Assembly (NCBI RefSeq): GCF_039536205.1 | Contig: NZ_BAAAYL010000001.1 | Coordinates: 5,208,001-5,272,000 of the forward strand | Direction of reading: 5' to 3' | Length of the DNA: 64,000 nt | Source: Streptomyces sannanensis | GTDB lineage: Bacteria > Actinomycetota > Actinomycetes > Streptomycetales > Streptomycetaceae | Shown: positions 32,659 to 40,041 of the stretch, piece by piece | Layout of the letters: each line of letters begins with the position of its first letter | Numbering within the stretch: the first letter of the stretch is position 1 | Position numbers and translations under genes: made by a program | The notes under the pieces: model-generated | Told to the model about the DNA's origin: nothing | Seen by the model: only the letters and a program-made list of their open reading frames with translations | Database searches by the model: none

Positions 32659-35115
32659 CTACGCCGGGCCCGTGACCACCGCGACCGGCTTGGCCAGCGG
32701 TGTGCCCGAGCCGTCCCGACGCGGGTCGATGGCCGGCAGCTCCGAGGGCATGCCGTTCTTCTGGGCCGCGCGGGCCGGTGTCCTGCCCGCCCAGGCCAGA
32801 ACCAGCATGTCCTCGCCCCTCAGGAACCGCTGGCAGCGCACCCCGCCGGTGGCCCGGCCCTTGCGCGGGAACTGGTCGAACGGGCTCAGCTTCGCCGACA
32901 TCTGCTCCGAGTCGTCCAGGGTGCCGCGCGCGGCCGCGATCGTGAGGACCACCGCGTCCGCCGCCGGGTCCACCGCGGTGAACGAGATCACCCTGGCGCC
33001 CTCGGACAGCTTGATTCCGGCCATACCGCCGGCCGGCCGGCCTTGCGGGCGCACCTGCGAGGCCGGGTAGCGCAGCAGCTGGGCGTCGTCGGTGATGAAG
33101 ACCAGGTCCTCCTCGCCAGTGGCCAGCTCGGTCGCGCCGACGATCCGGTCGCCGTCCTTGAGAGCGATGACCTCCAACTCGTCCTTGTTGGCGGGGTAGT
33201 CGGGCACCACACGCTTGACGACGCCCTGCTCGGTGCCGATCGCCAGACCCGGCGAGTCCTCGTCGAGCGAGGTCAGGCAGACGACGGTCTCGTCCGCCTC
33301 CAGCGACAGGAACTCCGACAGCTGTGCCCCGCCCGAGAGGGTGGGCGCGGCCGCCGTGTCCGGCAGCTGCGGCAGGTCGATCACCGCGAGCCGCAGCAGC
33401 CGTCCGGCCGAGGTCACCGCACCGATGTCCGCGCGGGCGGACGTGAGCACGTCCGAGACGATCACATCGTGCTTGGCGCGCTTGCCGTCCTCACCGGCAG
33501 CGATCGGCTCGCCCGTGACCGTACGGGCCAGCAGACCGGTGGAGGAGAGCAGCACCCGGCACGGGTCGTCGGCGACCTCCAGCGGCACCGCGGCGATCGG
33601 CGCGCCGGCCGACTCCAGCAGGACGGTGCGCCGCTCGGTGCCGAACTTCTTGGCCACCGAGGCCAGTTCGCCGGAGACCAGCTTGCGCAGCTCGCTGTCC
33701 GACTCCAGGATCTTGGTGAGCTCCTCGATCTCGGCGGTCAGCCTGTCGCGCTCGGACTCCAGCTCGATGCGGTCGTACCTGGTGAGCCGGCGCAGCGGGG
33801 TGTCCAGGATGTACTGGGTCTGGACATCGCTCAGCGAGAAGCGCTCCATCAGGCGCTGCTTGGCCTCCGCGGAGTTCTCGCTCGACCGGATCAGCTGGAT
33901 GACCTCGTCGATGTCGACCAGCGCCACGAGCAGACCCTCGACCAGGTGCAGCCGGTCGCGGCGCTTGCCGCGGCGGAACTCGCTGCGTCGGCGCACCACG
34001 TCGAAGCGGTGGTCGAGATAGACCTCCAGCAGCTCCTTCAGGCCCAGCGTCAGCGGCTGGCCGTCGACCAGCGCCACATTGTTGATGCCGAAGGACTCCT
34101 CCATCGGCGTCAGCTTGTAGAGCTGCTCCAGCACCGCCTCCGGGTGGAAGCCGTTCTTGATCTCGATCACCAGCCGCAGGCCGTGCGCGCGGTCGGTGAG
34201 GTCCTTGACGTCGGCGATGCCCTGGATCTTCTTCGAGCCGACCAGGTCCTTGATCTTCGAGATCACCTTCTCCGGACCGACCGTGAAGGGCAGTTCGGTG
34301 ACGACCAGGCCCTTGCGGCGGGCCGTCACGTCCTCCACCGTCACGGTCGCGCGGATCTTGAAGGTGCCGCGTCCCGTTTCGTAGGCGTCCCTTATGCCGG
34401 CGAGGCCGACGATCCGGCCGCCGGTCGGCAGGTCGGGGCCCGGCACGTGACGCATCAGCGCCTCGAGGTCGGCGTTCGGGTACCTGATGAGATGGCGGGC
34501 GGCGGTGACGACCTCGCCCAGATTGTGCGGCGGCATGTTCGTCGCCATACCGACCGCGATTCCGGATGCGCCGTTGACCAGCAGATTCGGGAAGGCGGCG
34601 GGCAGCGCGACCGGCTCCTGCTCCTGGCCGTCGTAGTTCGGGACGAAGTCGACCGTGTCCTCGTCGATCGACTCGGTCATCAGCTGCGTCGCGTCGGCCA
34701 TCCGGCACTCGGTGTACCGCATGGCGGCCGGCGGGTCGTCGTTGCCGAGGGAGCCGAAGTTGCCGTGGCCGTCGACCAGCGGCAGTCGCATGGAGAACGG
34801 CTGGGCCATGCGCACCAGTGCGTCGTAGATGGAGGCGTCGCCGTGCGGGTGCAGCTTGCCCATGACGTCACCGACGACTCGGGCGCACTTCACATAGCCG
34901 CGCTCGGGGCGCAGCCCCATCTCGTTCATCTGGTACACGATGCGGCGGTGCACCGGCTTCATACCGTCGCGGGCGTCCGGCAGGGCCCGCGAGTAGATCA
35001 CGGAATACGCGTACTCGAGGAAGGAGCCCTGCATCTCGTCGACGACGTCGATGTCGAGGATCCTCTCCTCGAACGAGTCGTCCGGCGGCGGGGTCTTCGT
35101 GCTGCGGCGGGCCAT
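32659..35115 (-). CDS. parC: DNA topoisomerase IV subunit A (type IIA)
   Basis: An 818-residue cleavage subunit. Catalytic Tyr134 lies in AMRYTECRM; the quinolone-resistance region [19 protein letters not shown] carries Ser95, a quinolone-target position. The breakage-reunion core is followed by a coiled-coil gate and the six-bladed GyrA/ParC C-terminal domain (repeated VVLLSS/RLLRLAV-like blades). The GyrA-box QRRGGRG is not seen: the nearest equivalent is [14 protein letters not shown], consistent with ParC and not GyrA. ATG at 35115 has GGAG upstream; the frame stays open beyond it. Works with the parE product encoded 6.5 kb away. Confidence 0.95.
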   Translation of the reverse strand: MARRSTKTPPPDDSFEERILDIDVVDEMQGSFLEYAYSVIYSRALPDARDGMKPVHRRIVYQMNEMGLRPERGYVKCARVVGDVMGKLHPHGDASIYDALVRMAQPFSMRLPLVDGHGNFGSLGNDDPPAAMRYTECRMADATQLMTESIDEDTVDFVPNYDGQEQEPVALPAAFPNLLVNGASGIAVGMATNMPPHNLGEVVTAARHLIRYPNADLEALMRHVPGPDLPTGGRIVGLAGIRDAYETGRGTFKIRATVTVEDVTARRKGLVVTELPFTVGPEKVISKIKDLVGSKKIQGIADVKDLTDRAHGLRLVIEIKNGFHPEAVLEQLYKLTPMEESFGINNVALVDGQPLTLGLKELLEVYLDHRFDVVRRRSEFRRGKRRDRLHLVEGLLVALVDIDEVIQLIRSSENSAEAKQRLMERFSLSDVQTQYILDTPLRRLTRYDRIELESERDRLTAEIEELTKILESDSELRKLVSGELASVAKKFGTERRTVLLESAGAPIAAVPLEVADDPCRVLLSSTGLLARTVTGEPIAAGEDGKRAKHDVIVSDVLTSARADIGAVTSAGRLLRLAVIDLPQLPDTAAAPTLSGGAQLSEFLSLEADETVVCLTSLDEDSPGLAIGTEQGVVKRVVPDYPANKDELEVIALKDGDRIVGATELATGEEDLVFITDDAQLLRYPASQVRPQGRPAGGMAGIKLSEGARVISFTAVDPAADAVVLTIAAARGTLDDSEQMSAKLSPFDQFPRKGRATGGVRCQRFLRGEDMLVLAWAGRTPARAAQKNGMPSELPAIDPRRDGSGTPLAKPVAVVTGPA

Positions 35116-35297
35116 CGCTGCTGCGGCTCCTTCACCAACATGGTTGAGTGCTGACGCGGACCATTGTGGACCGCCCCACTGACAACCCCGACCTCGACCC
35201 GTCGCACGGGCCGTCCGGGCGCGCGGGAACTTCGCCAGGTGTCGGCGCGCTTGCATACAGTGGCAGGACTTCTCCATACGCGATCGAAGGGACGTAC

Positions 35298-36656
35298 ATG
35301 CCCATGGGTCACACGGCCACAGCCCAGGCCGGTTCCGGCGGCCTGACAGCGACCGAGCACCGGCTGGCCAACGGCCTGCGCGTGGTGCTCTCCGAGGACC
35401 ACCTGACCCCCGTCGCCGCGGTCTGCCTCTGGTACGACGTCGGCTCGCGTCACGAGGTCAAGGGCCGTACCGGTCTGGCTCACCTCTTCGAGCACCTGAT
35501 GTTCCAGGGCTCGGCGCAGGTGAAGGGCAACGGTCACTTCGAGCTGGTGCAGGGCGCGGGCGGCTCGCTCAACGGCACCACCAGCTTCGAGCGCACCAAC
35601 TACTTCGAAACCATGCCCGCCCACCAGCTCGAGCTGGCTCTGTGGCTGGAAGCCGACCGGATGGGCTCGCTGCTCGCCGCGCTCGACGACGAGTCCATGG
35701 AGAACCAGCGCGACGTCGTCAAGAACGAGCGCCGCCAGCGCTACGACAACGTTCCGTACGGCACCGCCTTCGAGCGGCTGACCGCCCTCGCCTACCCCGA
35801 AGGCCACCCGTACCACCACACGCCGATCGGCTCGATGGCAGACCTGGACGCCGCGACCCTCGAGGACGCGCGCGAGTTCTTCCGTACGTACTACGCGCCG
35901 AACAATGCCGTCCTGTCGGTCGTCGGCGACATCGACCCGCAGCGCACGCTCGCCTGGATCGAGAAGTACTTCGGCTCCATCCCCTCGCACGACGGCAAGA
36001 AGCCGCCGCGTGACGGTTCGCTCCCCGATGTGATCGGCGAGGAGCTGCGCCAGGTCGTCGAGGAGGAGGTCCCGGCCCGCGCGCTGATGGGCGCCTACCG
36101 TCTGCCCCACGACGGCACCCGTGAGTGTGACGCCGCCGACGTGGCGTTGACGGTCCTCGGTGGCGGTGAGTCCTCCCGGCTGCACAACCGTCTGGTTCGC
36201 CGCGACCGTTCGGCCGTGGCCGCCGGCTTCGGGCTGCTCCGGCTGGCCGGAGCCCCCTCGCTGGGCTGGCTGGACGTGAAGACGTCGGCCGGCGTCGAGG
36301 TGCCCGACATCGAGCGGGCCGTCGACGAGGAGCTGGCCCGGTTCGCCGACGAGGGCCCCACGCCGGAGGAGATGGAGCGCGCCCAGGCGCAGCTGGAGCG
36401 CGAGTGGCTGGACCGGCTCGGCACGGTCGCAGGCCGCGCCGACGAACTGTGCCGGTACGCGGTGCTGTTCGGCGACCCTCTGCTCGCGTTCACCGCCGTC
36501 CAGCGGATCCTCTCCGTCACCGCGGAGGAGGTCAAGGCGGTCGCCCAGAACCGGCTGCGTCCGGACAACCGGGCGGTGCTGGTGTACGAACCGACCGGCA
36601 GCAAGGTTTCCGCCGCCGACGAGGACAACGACGACGCAGAGGGGGCGGACCAGTGA
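35298..36656 (+). CDS. M16 family zinc metallopeptidase (catalytic member)
   Basis: A 452-residue M16 (pitrilysin-type) peptidase half. The inverted zinc motif HLFEH is at residues 62-66 with the third ligand Glu in the NERRQ helix, so it is catalytically complete. The second domain has RLHNRLVRRDRSAVAAGFGL. The next gene overlaps its stop by GTGA and encodes a related protein without the zinc motif; together they form the usual two-subunit clamshell, of the PqqL/mitochondrial processing-peptidase style. ATG at 35298 with GAAGGGA upstream. Substrate unknown. Confidence 0.92.
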   Translation: MPMGHTATAQAGSGGLTATEHRLANGLRVVLSEDHLTPVAAVCLWYDVGSRHEVKGRTGLAHLFEHLMFQGSAQVKGNGHFELVQGAGGSLNGTTSFERTNYFETMPAHQLELALWLEADRMGSLLAALDDESMENQRDVVKNERRQRYDNVPYGTAFERLTALAYPEGHPYHHTPIGSMADLDAATLEDAREFFRTYYAPNNAVLSVVGDIDPQRTLAWIEKYFGSIPSHDGKKPPRDGSLPDVIGEELRQVVEEEVPARALMGAYRLPHDGTRECDAADVALTVLGGGESSRLHNRLVRRDRSAVAAGFGLLRLAGAPSLGWLDVKTSAGVEVPDIERAVDEELARFADEGPTPEEMERAQAQLEREWLDRLGTVAGRADELCRYAVLFGDPLLAFTAVQRILSVTAEEVKAVAQNRLRPDNRAVLVYEPTGSKVSAADEDNDDAEGADQ

Positions 36657-38041
36657 CCGACGCTGCCGTGACCATGGACTTCCACCCGCAGCCGCAGCCG
36701 GGCACCGCCAAGCCCTGGGCCTTCCCCGCTCCCGATCGCGGCACCCTGCCCAACGGGCTGACCGTGCTGCGCTGCCACCGCCCGGGCCAGCAGGTCGTCG
36801 CCGTCGAGATCTTCCTGAACGCCCCGCTGGACGCCGAGCCCGAGGGTCTCGACGGCATCGCCACGATCATGGCGCGGGCCTTCTCCGAGGGCACCGACAA
36901 GCTCTCCGCCGAGGAGTTCGCCGCAGAGCTGGAGCGCTGCGGCGCCACGCTCGACGCGCACGCCGACCACCCCGGCGTCCGGCTTTCGCTCGAGGTCCCG
37001 GTCTCCCGGCTGCACAAGGCGCTGGGCCTGCTCGCCGAGGCACTGCGCGCCCCCGCCTTCGCCGACAGCGAGGTCGAGCGGCTCGTGCGCAACCGGCTCG
37101 ACGAGATCCCGCACGAGACGGCCAACCCGGCCCGCCGCGCCGCCAAGGAGCTGTACAAGCAGCTCTTCCCGGCCGACTCGCGGATGTCCCGGCCGCGTCA
37201 GGGCAGCGAGGAGACCGTGGAACGGATCGACGCCGCCATCGTCCGTGCGTTCTACGACGACCATGTACGCCCCGCCACGAGCACGGCCGTGATCGTCGGC
37301 GACCTCAGCGGCACCGACGTCGACGCCGTGCTCGCCGACACCCTGGGCGCCTGGACCGGTGAGGCGGCCGGGACCCGGTCCATGCCGCCGGTGAACGCCG
37401 ACGACACCGGCCGTGTGGTGATCGTCGACCGTCCCGGCGCGGTGCAGACGCAGCTGCTGATCGGCCGGATCGGTCCGGACCGGCACGACCGGGTCTGGCC
37501 GGCCCAGGTGCTCGGCACCTACTGCCTGGGCGGTACGCTCACCTCCCGGCTGGACCGGGTGCTGCGCGAGGAGAAGGGCTACACCTACGGTGTGCGGGCC
37601 TTCACCCAGGTGCTGCGCTCCGCACCGGACGGCACGGGCGCGGCCATGCTCGCCATCAGCGGCTCGGTGGACACCGCGTCCACGGGACCGGCGCTCGACG
37701 ACCTCTGGAAGGTGCTGCGGACACTCGCGTCCGAAGGCCTGACCGACGCCGAGCGCGACGTCGCCGTACAGAACCTGGTGGGGGTCGCTCCGCTGAAGTA
37801 CGAGACGGCCGCGGCCGTCGCGGGCACGCTGGCCGATCAGGTCGAGCAGCACCTCTCGGACGATTTCCAGGGGCAGTTGTACGCGCGCCTCGCCGAGACC
37901 GGCACGGTGGAGGCGACCGCCGCGGTCGTCAGCGCCTTCCCGGTGGACCGTCTGGTGACGGTGCTCGTCGGTGACGCCTCGCAGATCGAGGAGCCGGTCA
38001 GGGCTCTCGGAATCGGCGAAGTGACCGTCGTCAACGGCTAG
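36653..38041 (+). CDS. M16 family protein, non-catalytic partner
   Basis: A 462-residue M16 homologue that starts inside the stop codon of the active member (GTGA overlap). Where HxxEH should be, the sequence reads GLDGIATIMARAF: no zinc ligands. The R/Y motif needed for substrate binding in non-catalytic subunits appears conserved as SRLDRVLREEKGYTYGV. It most likely pairs with the upstream protein in a heterodimeric peptidase. A strong terminator with a T-tract follows, closing the two-gene operon. Confidence 0.92.
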   Translation: MTDAAVTMDFHPQPQPGTAKPWAFPAPDRGTLPNGLTVLRCHRPGQQVVAVEIFLNAPLDAEPEGLDGIATIMARAFSEGTDKLSAEEFAAELERCGATLDAHADHPGVRLSLEVPVSRLHKALGLLAEALRAPAFADSEVERLVRNRLDEIPHETANPARRAAKELYKQLFPADSRMSRPRQGSEETVERIDAAIVRAFYDDHVRPATSTAVIVGDLSGTDVDAVLADTLGAWTGEAAGTRSMPPVNADDTGRVVIVDRPGAVQTQLLIGRIGPDRHDRVWPAQVLGTYCLGGTLTSRLDRVLREEKGYTYGVRAFTQVLRSAPDGTGAAMLAISGSVDTASTGPALDDLWKVLRTLASEGLTDAERDVAVQNLVGVAPLKYETAAAVAGTLADQVEQHLSDDFQGQLYARLAETGTVEATAAVVSAFPVDRLVTVLVGDASQIEEPVRALGIGEVTVVNG

Positions 38042-38054
38042 TTGACGATCCGTC

Positions 38055-38095
38055 CGGGCCCTGGCAGTCGAAGGACCGCCAGGGCCCGACTTTTT
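38055..38095 (+). terminator. Terminator of the M16 operon
   Basis: 11-bp stem CGGGCCCTGGC with its complement (38078-38088), 12-nt loop, then AC and TTTTT. Confidence 0.88.
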
Positions 38096-38159
38096 GTCTG
38101 CTTTGTCGCAGAGCGTGACTGTCTGCCTTGTGGCGTGCGCTACAAAATCACGTGTCTGT

Positions 38160-38189
38160 TTGGTGAAAGAAAGATCGTCCGTCTAGCGT
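38160..38189 (+). promoter_or_regulatory. Putative promoter of the riboswitch-M23 peptidase unit
   Basis: TTGGTG (38160-38165), 18-nt spacer, TAGCGT (38184-38189). It would give a transcript of about 210 nt before the start codon, long enough to contain the riboswitch. Confidence 0.5.
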
Positions 38190-38241
38190 CGGTCCCGCTG
38201 TCCGTCGGACGTACGACGTCGCACCCGCGGCACCGGACAGT

Positions 38242-38393
38242 CATCGCCGAGTCCCCGTACGGCGCGAGCCAGGGGAGCCGGGGACCCGTCCGTCCCCTGG
38301 GGTGAATCGGACGCCTTCGCGCGCGGAGGGGTCCGTAGGAGACCTTCCTGCTCCGAACCCGTCAGCTAACCCGGTAGGCGACAGGGAAGGAAA
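38242..38393 (+). promoter_or_regulatory. c-di-AMP riboswitch (ydaO/yuaA type)
   Basis: The leader before the M23 peptidase gene has the conserved blocks of the ydaO element in order: CATCGCCGAGTCC at the 5' side, GGGGTGAATCGG in the middle (about 38299-38310), a purine-rich GGAGGGGTCC, then CTCCGAACCCGTCAGCTAAC (38351-38370), CCGGTAGGCG and a GAAGGAAAGGA end. In Streptomyces this class controls cell-wall hydrolases such as rpfA-type genes and switches expression off when cyclic di-AMP binds. Boundaries are approximate. Confidence 0.88.
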
Positions 38394-38407
38394 GGACCAG
38401 CCTCTTC

Positions 38408-39178
38408 ATGGCGCTCACCCGTGCCACCGGGAAACATCGTCGTCCGAGCACGCTGACCCGTCAGGGCGCGAGCATCGCGGGCATCGCCACCCTCGCCACC
38501 ACCGGCGTCGTCGGCACCCTGGCCTCCCCGGCCCTCGCGGCCGAGCCCGAGCCGAAGGGCGTGGAGGACACCGGCATGATCCAGGCCGTCGCCCTCGAGG
38601 ATTCGCTGGCGGACGAGATCGGCGCCCAGGCCGACGCCCAGCAGCACGCGGCCGCCGAGGAGGAGGCCGCGGTCCAGGCGTCGAAGGCCGCGGCTCAGGC
38701 GAAGCGCATCGCCGAGGCCCGGGCCAAGGAAGAGGAGCGCGCTGCCCGTGAGGAGGAGCGCAGGCGCCTCAACGCGTTCGTCGCCCCGGTCTCCGGCTCG
38801 TACGTCTCCACCTCCTACCATGCGGGCGGCGGCCGCTGGTCCTCCGGCAGCCACACCGGTATCGACTTCCACGCCGCGTACGGCACCCCGGTCCACGCGG
38901 TGGGCCTGGGTACGGTCGTGGAGGCCGGCTGGGGCGGCGCGTACGGCAACAACGTCGTCATCCGTATGAATGACGGTACCTACACCCAGTACGGCCATCT
39001 GGCCTCCATCTCCGTCTCGCAGGGGCAGACGGTCATGCCCGGCCAGCAGATTGGCATTTCCGGCTCGACCGGCAACTCGAGCGGCCCGCACCTGCACTTC
39101 GAGGCCCGTACGACCGCCGAGTACGGCTCCGACATCGACCCGGTCGCGTACCTCCGCTCGCACGGCGTCGCGCTCTGA
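38408..39178 (+). CDS. Secreted M23 family peptidoglycan endopeptidase
   Basis: A 256-residue exported LytM-type zinc endopeptidase that cuts peptide crosslinks in peptidoglycan. Signal peptide residues 1-44 (hydrophobic IAGIATLATTGVVGTLASPA, cleaved after ALA). A helical Ala/Glu-rich segment (60-120) likely forms a coiled coil. Zinc ligands: SHTGIDFH (H-xxx-D) near residues 147-154, and HLHFEA near the C-terminus. Placed under a c-di-AMP riboswitch, so its expression is tied to cell-wall or osmotic state. Own terminator follows at 39194. Confidence 0.93.
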   Translation: MALTRATGKHRRPSTLTRQGASIAGIATLATTGVVGTLASPALAAEPEPKGVEDTGMIQAVALEDSLADEIGAQADAQQHAAAEEEAAVQASKAAAQAKRIAEARAKEEERAAREEERRRLNAFVAPVSGSYVSTSYHAGGGRWSSGSHTGIDFHAAYGTPVHAVGLGTVVEAGWGGAYGNNVVIRMNDGTYTQYGHLASISVSQGQTVMPGQQIGISGSTGNSSGPHLHFEARTTAEYGSDIDPVAYLRSHGVAL

Positions 39179-39193
39179 CTCGACAGACTTCCG

Positions 39194-39225
39194 CGAAGGC
39201 CCCGGCTTCACCGCCGGGGCCTTCG
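39194..39225 (+). terminator. Terminator of the M23 peptidase gene
   Basis: 13-bp perfect stem CGAAGGCCCCGGC with complement and a 6-nt loop, 15 bp after the stop. Confidence 0.85.
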
Positions 39226-39283
39226 TCTGTGCGGCGGCCGCCGTATTCGCGAAAAGCCGCGGAAAAGCCGTATTCGTGAAAAA

Positions 39284-39327
39284 CGGAGAGCCGTGGTGTC
39301 CCGGATTCGTGACACCACGGCTCTCCG
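39284..39327 (-). terminator. Rho-independent terminator of ptsH
   Basis: 17-bp perfect stem with a 10-nt loop. Read on the minus strand it is followed by TTTTT, a complete intrinsic terminator, 17 bp downstream of the ptsH stop. Confidence 0.9.
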
Positions 39328-39343
39328 CGGACTCGGGCGCCGG

Positions 39344-39625
39344 TCAGACGGTCTCGGGCAGTTCGTCGAGCCCCTCGGAGACCAGCTTCGCCAGACGGTC
39401 GAGCGCGGCGTCGGCGTCGTCCGACCCGGAAGCGAGCACGATCTCCTCGCCGCCCTCGGCACCCAGGCCGAGCACGGCGAGCATCGAGGCGGCGCTGACC
39501 GGATCTCCGTCGGCCCTGGCGATCGTCACGGGGACGCCGGCGGCCATGGCGGCACGGACGAAGATGGAGGCAGGGCGGGCGTGCAGGCCCTCTGCCCAGC
39601 CGACATTGACGCGGCGCTCGGCCAT
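39344..39625 (-). CDS. ptsH: HPr phosphocarrier protein
   Basis: A 93-residue HPr of the PEP-dependent sugar phosphotransferase system. The site of phosphorylation by enzyme I is His15 in EGLHARPAS; the regulatory-serine region reads AASMLAVLGLG, with Ser47 the likely position. In Streptomyces, HPr passes phosphate to the sugar-specific enzymes IIA. GAAGGGC precedes the ATG. Repeat copy B lies upstream and a strong terminator follows, so it is a single-gene unit. Confidence 0.93.
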   Translation of the reverse strand: MAERRVNVGWAEGLHARPASIFVRAAMAAGVPVTIARADGDPVSAASMLAVLGLGAEGGEEIVLASGSDDADAALDRLAKLVSEGLDELPETV

Positions 39626-39707
39626 GGTGTCGCCCTTCAGGTGCTGGGAAAGTTGTCTAGACCATTGTCTTATATCAGGTCCGGGGCTCCAACGGCCCGC
39701 GACCCTC

Positions 39708-40031
39708 AGGCCCTGTCCGGCCGGTCATGCCGGGCTCGCGGCGTCTCGGTGCCCGCCGCGAAGCGGCTGATGTCACCGCAGCCGCTCCGCGGCGGGCGCA
39801 CCTCTCCTCCGTAGCCCTTCGGGCACGGGAGGTGCCCCCGTCGTTGTCGTCGGTCGCCGATGTTCCCCCGCTACCTCTGGGGGTGCCCCCAGAGGTGCCC
39901 CCACCGCATGCGTGGACACCAGCCGCTCCACGGCGGGCCCTCCTCCCTCTTGCGACGCACGGCACCACGAGACACCAGCCGCTCCGCGGCGGGCGCTCCC
40001 CGATCCGGCCCGATCGACCGGCCAGGGCCTA
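39708..40031. repeat. Dispersed intergenic repeat, copy B with terminal inverted repeats
   Basis: About 324 bp between divergent ptsH and patA. Left end AGGCCCTGTCCGGCCGGTCA and the reverse complement of the right end, AGGCCCTGGCCGGTCGATCG, match at 17 of 20 positions. Internal blocks: GTTGTCGTCGGTCGCCGA (39843-39860), a 24-bp perfect hairpin at 39873-39896, ACCGCATGCG (39903-39912) and two CAGCCGCTCC(G/A)CGGCGGG units. No coding potential apparent. The right end lies 10 bp before the patA ATG. Confidence 0.75.
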
Positions 40032-40035
40032 GGCT
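40030..40035 (+). promoter_or_regulatory. -10 box for patA at the end of repeat B
   Basis: TAGGCT (good Streptomyces -10) begins in the last bases of repeat B and lies 6 nt before the patA ATG, so the transcript should be leaderless. No -35 match. Confidence 0.5.
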
Positions 40036-40041
40036 TGCCGC

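Noticed and set aside
33043-35154. 703-residue open frame antisense to parC
   Set aside because: Shadow frame; the parC reading is unmistakable.
39745-40032. Open frames crossing repeat B
   Set aside because: Arg/Pro-rich, no start with a ribosome-binding site, and the three repeat copies do not keep a common frame.
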